Assembly: GCF_013362815.1 (NCBI RefSeq)
Contig: NZ_JABFVK010000024.1
Coordinates: 1-62,007, forward strand
DNA length: 62,007 bases
Direction of reading: 5' to 3'
Origin: Hamadaea sp.
Lineage (GTDB): Bacteria > Actinomycetota > Actinomycetes > Mycobacteriales > Micromonosporaceae
The notes below the pieces were generated by a model that did not search any database, was not told the origin of the DNA, and saw nothing but the letters and a program-made list of their open reading frames with translations. Below are positions 60,188 through 62,007 of the stretch, piece after piece. The translations under genes and the position numbers were made by a program. How positions within the stretch are numbered: the first letter of the stretch is position 1; every line of letters starts with the position of its first letter.

Positions 60188-60508
60188 CGTTGATCATGGA
60201 ACTCGGACAATTCGGCGACGTCGAACTGAAGCAGACGCCATCGCATGATGATCGTCGGGAGCCGACGATCTTGCTCGATCCCAGCTCCAGCAATTGCCGC
60301 CGGGGACTGGGCGTGATCATGTTCCCTGGGTCTGCGATTTCCGGCCGGCACCTGCCGACATGTGCCCGTGGTCTGCGCCAGAAGGCCGATTTCCGCAGAC
60401 CACAGGTACTTGATCATCAGTTCTGGCCCCGAAATCGCATACCACGGGCACGGGATCTTGACGCGCGCCCGAATCCTTTACCAACGGGCTCTAACTCCAT
60501 GATCAACG
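60188..60508. repeat. Palindrome-rich convergent gap (locus 12)
   Basis: This fills most of the 368-base non-coding gap 60177-60544. Outer class C arms CGTTGATCATGGA (60188-60200) and its complement (60496-60508) are 295 bases apart. Inside are a class D hairpin GATCGTCGG-GAG-CCGACGATC (60250-60270), an arm pair GTGGTCTGCG/CGCAGACCAC (60368-60377, 60394-60403), and a longer-range pair GTGCCCGTGGT/ACCACGGGCAC (60362-60372, 60441-60451), plus GATCAT words at 60315 and 60412. It looks like several elements nested in one another. No coding frame is credible. Confidence 0.85.
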
Positions 60509-60544
60509 CGCAAGAGGCGCGGCGAGCGCGCCAAGCCGGGCGAG

Positions 60545-61042
60545 TCAGTTCTTGACGTAGGTGAGCTTGGCGTAGTTGAAGGCGATCGACTCGTACGGAG
60601 TGTCGCCGCCCATGTCGTCGCCGGTCTGGAAGGACGAGACGAGCAGGTTCTCGAACGTGATCGTCAGGTACGGCATCGGCGCGCGCCGCGCCTTCTCGAC
60701 GGTCAGTACGGCGGTGGCGATGTGCGTCCCGTTGGCTGCCGCGAGGAACAGCTTCGGGCTCGCCGAGTCGACGTGCTTGGTGACCATGAGGTCGCCGAAC
60801 ACCGCCTTGCCGCTGCCGCCACCGGCTCCACCGCCACCGGAGCCGTTGTTGGTGACGCCGAACGAGAAGGACTCGAGCTCGATCTCGCCCAGGTGTTTCG
60901 GGTCGGTCGAGTCGCCGGGGATGCCTGCGATCTTGAGGAAGATGGTCGTCTTGGCCGGGGCCGCCACTGCCGGGTGGGCGGTGGCGACGACCGCGGCCAC
61001 CGTGACGGCGACCGCAGCCAAGATGCGCTGTAGTGATCTCAT
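60545..61042 (-). CDS. Secreted Hcp-fold (T6SS tube-like) protein
   Basis: A 165-residue protein. Signal peptide about 1-28 (LAAVAVTVAAVVATAHPAVAAP). The mature part follows the Hcp family closely: TTIFLKIAGIPGDSTDPKHLGEIE, ESFSFGVTN, a Gly/Ser loop, GKAVFGDLMVTKHVDSASPKLFLAAANGTHI, PYLTITFENLLVSSFQTGD, YESIAFNYAKLTYV. Hcp builds the hexameric tube of type VI secretion, which Gram-positive bacteria lack, so an exported single protein must do something else (surface tube, toxin carrier, binding protein). It begins 33 bases after the anti-sigma-like gene and is probably cotranscribed with it. ATG at 61040-61042. Confidence 0.88.
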   Translation of the reverse strand: MRSLQRILAAVAVTVAAVVATAHPAVAAPAKTTIFLKIAGIPGDSTDPKHLGEIELESFSFGVTNNGSGGGGAGGGSGKAVFGDLMVTKHVDSASPKLFLAAANGTHIATAVLTVEKARRAPMPYLTITFENLLVSSFQTGDDMGGDTPYESIAFNYAKLTYVKN

Positions 61043-61075
61043 GTCCTCAGAAACGAGCCAGCCAACCGCGGGTGA

Positions 61076-61852
61076 TCACGGTGCAATCACCGCGCTGACC
61101 TGGGCGGCGAGGTTCTCGACCTCTTCGATCGACAACGGCGGCTCGGGTGCGTACTCCGGATGGTTCTCGGCGGTCAGGAAGCCGTTGCTGACGGTGATCG
61201 ACACGACCTTTCCGTTCGCCAGCGCGACCATGACGCGATTGACGTGCACTGCGGCGTTGGTGTCCTCGATGTACTGCATCACCACGGTCCGCAGACCGCC
61301 GGGGGTGGTACCCCGGTGACAGGTCTCCGGTGGGCAAGGCAGGTTCGACCAGCAGTTCTGGACTGAAGCGTCGTCGCCCAGGCACTTGGCGTCCGTGAAC
61401 TCGACCCAGATCGAACCCTTCAGGTCGCCGTTGCGTACGCCCCACAGGGTCCCGACGCCCGCCGAGCTTCCGGTGAACCGGGGTGCGTCGCCGTCCGAGC
61501 CGTAGTCCGCGCCGGCGGCCGGTTGGCGGATCCACTGCGTTTCCGGGGCAGCACTCCGCAACGCTTCGTCGACCGTGGTGCTGAGCCAGTCGTATGTGTG
61601 CTGGAAGGGCTTCGACGGGTGGAAGGTCAGGACATGGGTGCTGGGCGAGCTGACCTCGACCGAGCGGGTCGGCGCGGAACCGGCCGCGCCGAGGGCGAGC
61701 GCCGCCGCAGCCACTACGGCCACGGTGCCGGCGGCCGCTCCCAACACGCTGCGCCGACGCCGATGACGCCGTTCGCGGGCGACGATGCGAGAGATGTCGA
61801 CGGTTGACGGCGGCATTGCGCCGATGACTTCCTCGAACAATGTGTGCGCCAT
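61076..61852 (-). CDS. Membrane-anchored anti-sigma-like protein
   Basis: A 258-residue single-pass protein: cytoplasmic N-terminus of about 36 residues with a basic run RERRHRRRR, a helix (VLGAAAGTVAVVAAAALALGAAG) and an extracellular domain with four or more Cys (CLGDDASVQNC, CPPETC). Build and position, one base after a SigE-family sigma gene, suggest a partner or anti-sigma factor, like CU044_5270-type proteins. No zinc HxxxCxxC motif is present. ATG at 61850-61852. Confidence 0.85.
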   Translation of the reverse strand: MAHTLFEEVIGAMPPSTVDISRIVARERRHRRRRSVLGAAAGTVAVVAAAALALGAAGSAPTRSVEVSSPSTHVLTFHPSKPFQHTYDWLSTTVDEALRSAAPETQWIRQPAAGADYGSDGDAPRFTGSSAGVGTLWGVRNGDLKGSIWVEFTDAKCLGDDASVQNCWSNLPCPPETCHRGTTPGGLRTVVMQYIEDTNAAVHVNRVMVALANGKVVSITVSNGFLTAENHPEYAPEPPLSIEEVENLAAQVSAVIAP

Positions 61853-61853
61853 C

Positions 61854-62007
61854 TCAGGCTCCCATCTTCGGGGCGATCGAACGGAGGGCGGTCAATCCGC
61901 GGGAGGTCTGGCTTTTCACCGTGCCCACGGAGACGCCGAGGATCTCCGCCGTCTCCTCGACCGAGTAATCCAGGTAGAAGCGCAGTACGAGGACCGCGCG
62001 TTGACGT
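61854..62007 (-). CDS. SigE-family ECF sigma factor, C-terminal fragment
   Basis: The window keeps the last 50 codons: region 4 with [37 protein letters not shown] and a short tail ending KMGA. This is the signature of the SigE-family (SACE-type) ECF factors of actinomycetes. The 5' part lies beyond the right edge. It is the first visible gene of a sigma / anti-sigma-like / Hcp-fold series. Confidence 0.93.
   Translation of the reverse strand, partial: RQRAVLVLRFYLDYSVEETAEILGVSVGTVKSQTSRGLTALRSIAPKMGA

Noticed and set aside
209-60508. The dispersed inverted repeats as a CRISPR array or insertion-sequence ends
   Set aside because: They are single, widely spaced, have no regular spacers, and no transposase or Cas gene lies in the window.

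Overview
The window is high-GC DNA (about 70 percent G+C by eye), densely coded on both strands, with GTG starts, ATGA/GTGA stop-start overlaps, Tat and lipoprotein signals, F420-type oxidoreductase, LuxR/AfsR-type ATPase regulators, SigE-type ECF factors and many secreted carbohydrate-active proteins. This is the profile of a soil actinomycete. Codon and motif style (very frequent GTAC-centred words) suggests Micromonosporaceae or relatives; that taxon is an inference.

Layout. 1-60: 3'-truncated tRNA-Lys(CTT). 265-4190: MarR-GNAT gene divergent from a three-gene MacA/LolD/FtsX-type ABC operon. 4355-7527: DUF3352 membrane protein, MFS exporter and VOC protein. 7622-12341: LuxR-HTH/NB-ATPase regulator, MocR regulator and its divergent VOC partner. 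12405-21982: secreted FG-GAP protein, DUF1906 glycosidase-like protein, an RcnA/HupE-like metal transporter pair and a 1656-residue secreted metallophosphoesterase with three CBM5/12 modules. 22071-31469: LacI-type-sensor-GGDEF-EAL protein, LLM flavoprotein, secreted VWA/Calx-beta protein, LtrA and small secreted proteins. 31717-40277: carbohydrate section: a clan GH-A glycosidase with FN3-CBM2 behind a CebR-like box, then a LacI regulator divergent from a sugar ABC importer plus GH42 beta-galactosidase, with two perfect LacI-type operators between them. 40344-44163: HTH/Clp-N pair under a self-overlapping operator-promoter, then an SDR/SnoaL/DHFR-like operon divergent from a SnoaL-tailed ECF sigma factor. 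44219-52498: GH87-like alpha-1,3-glucanase, membrane operon with ABA4-like protein, PanE/CGNR divergent pair, N-acetylmuramoyl-L-alanine amidase, AlkZ-type protein. 52598-60176: ABC exporter, NarL-type two-component system, PAS-GGDEF-EAL protein. 60545-62007: SigE-type sigma (cut by the window edge), anti-sigma-like protein and a secreted Hcp-fold protein.

The strongest pattern not explained by genes is a family of about a dozen intergenic inverted repeats, roughly one per 5 kb. Each carries GATC (usually GATCA/TGATC) near both outer ends and sits at gene 3' ends, most often between convergent genes. Their stems fall into a few sequence classes shared between loci. Two are flanked by short tandem repeats, and several provide the stop codon or last codons of the neighbouring gene. 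Two functional assemblies also deserve attention: the sigma/anti-sigma/Hcp cassette at the right edge, and the HTH/Clp-N pair whose -35 and -10 each lie inside a copy of the same palindrome.
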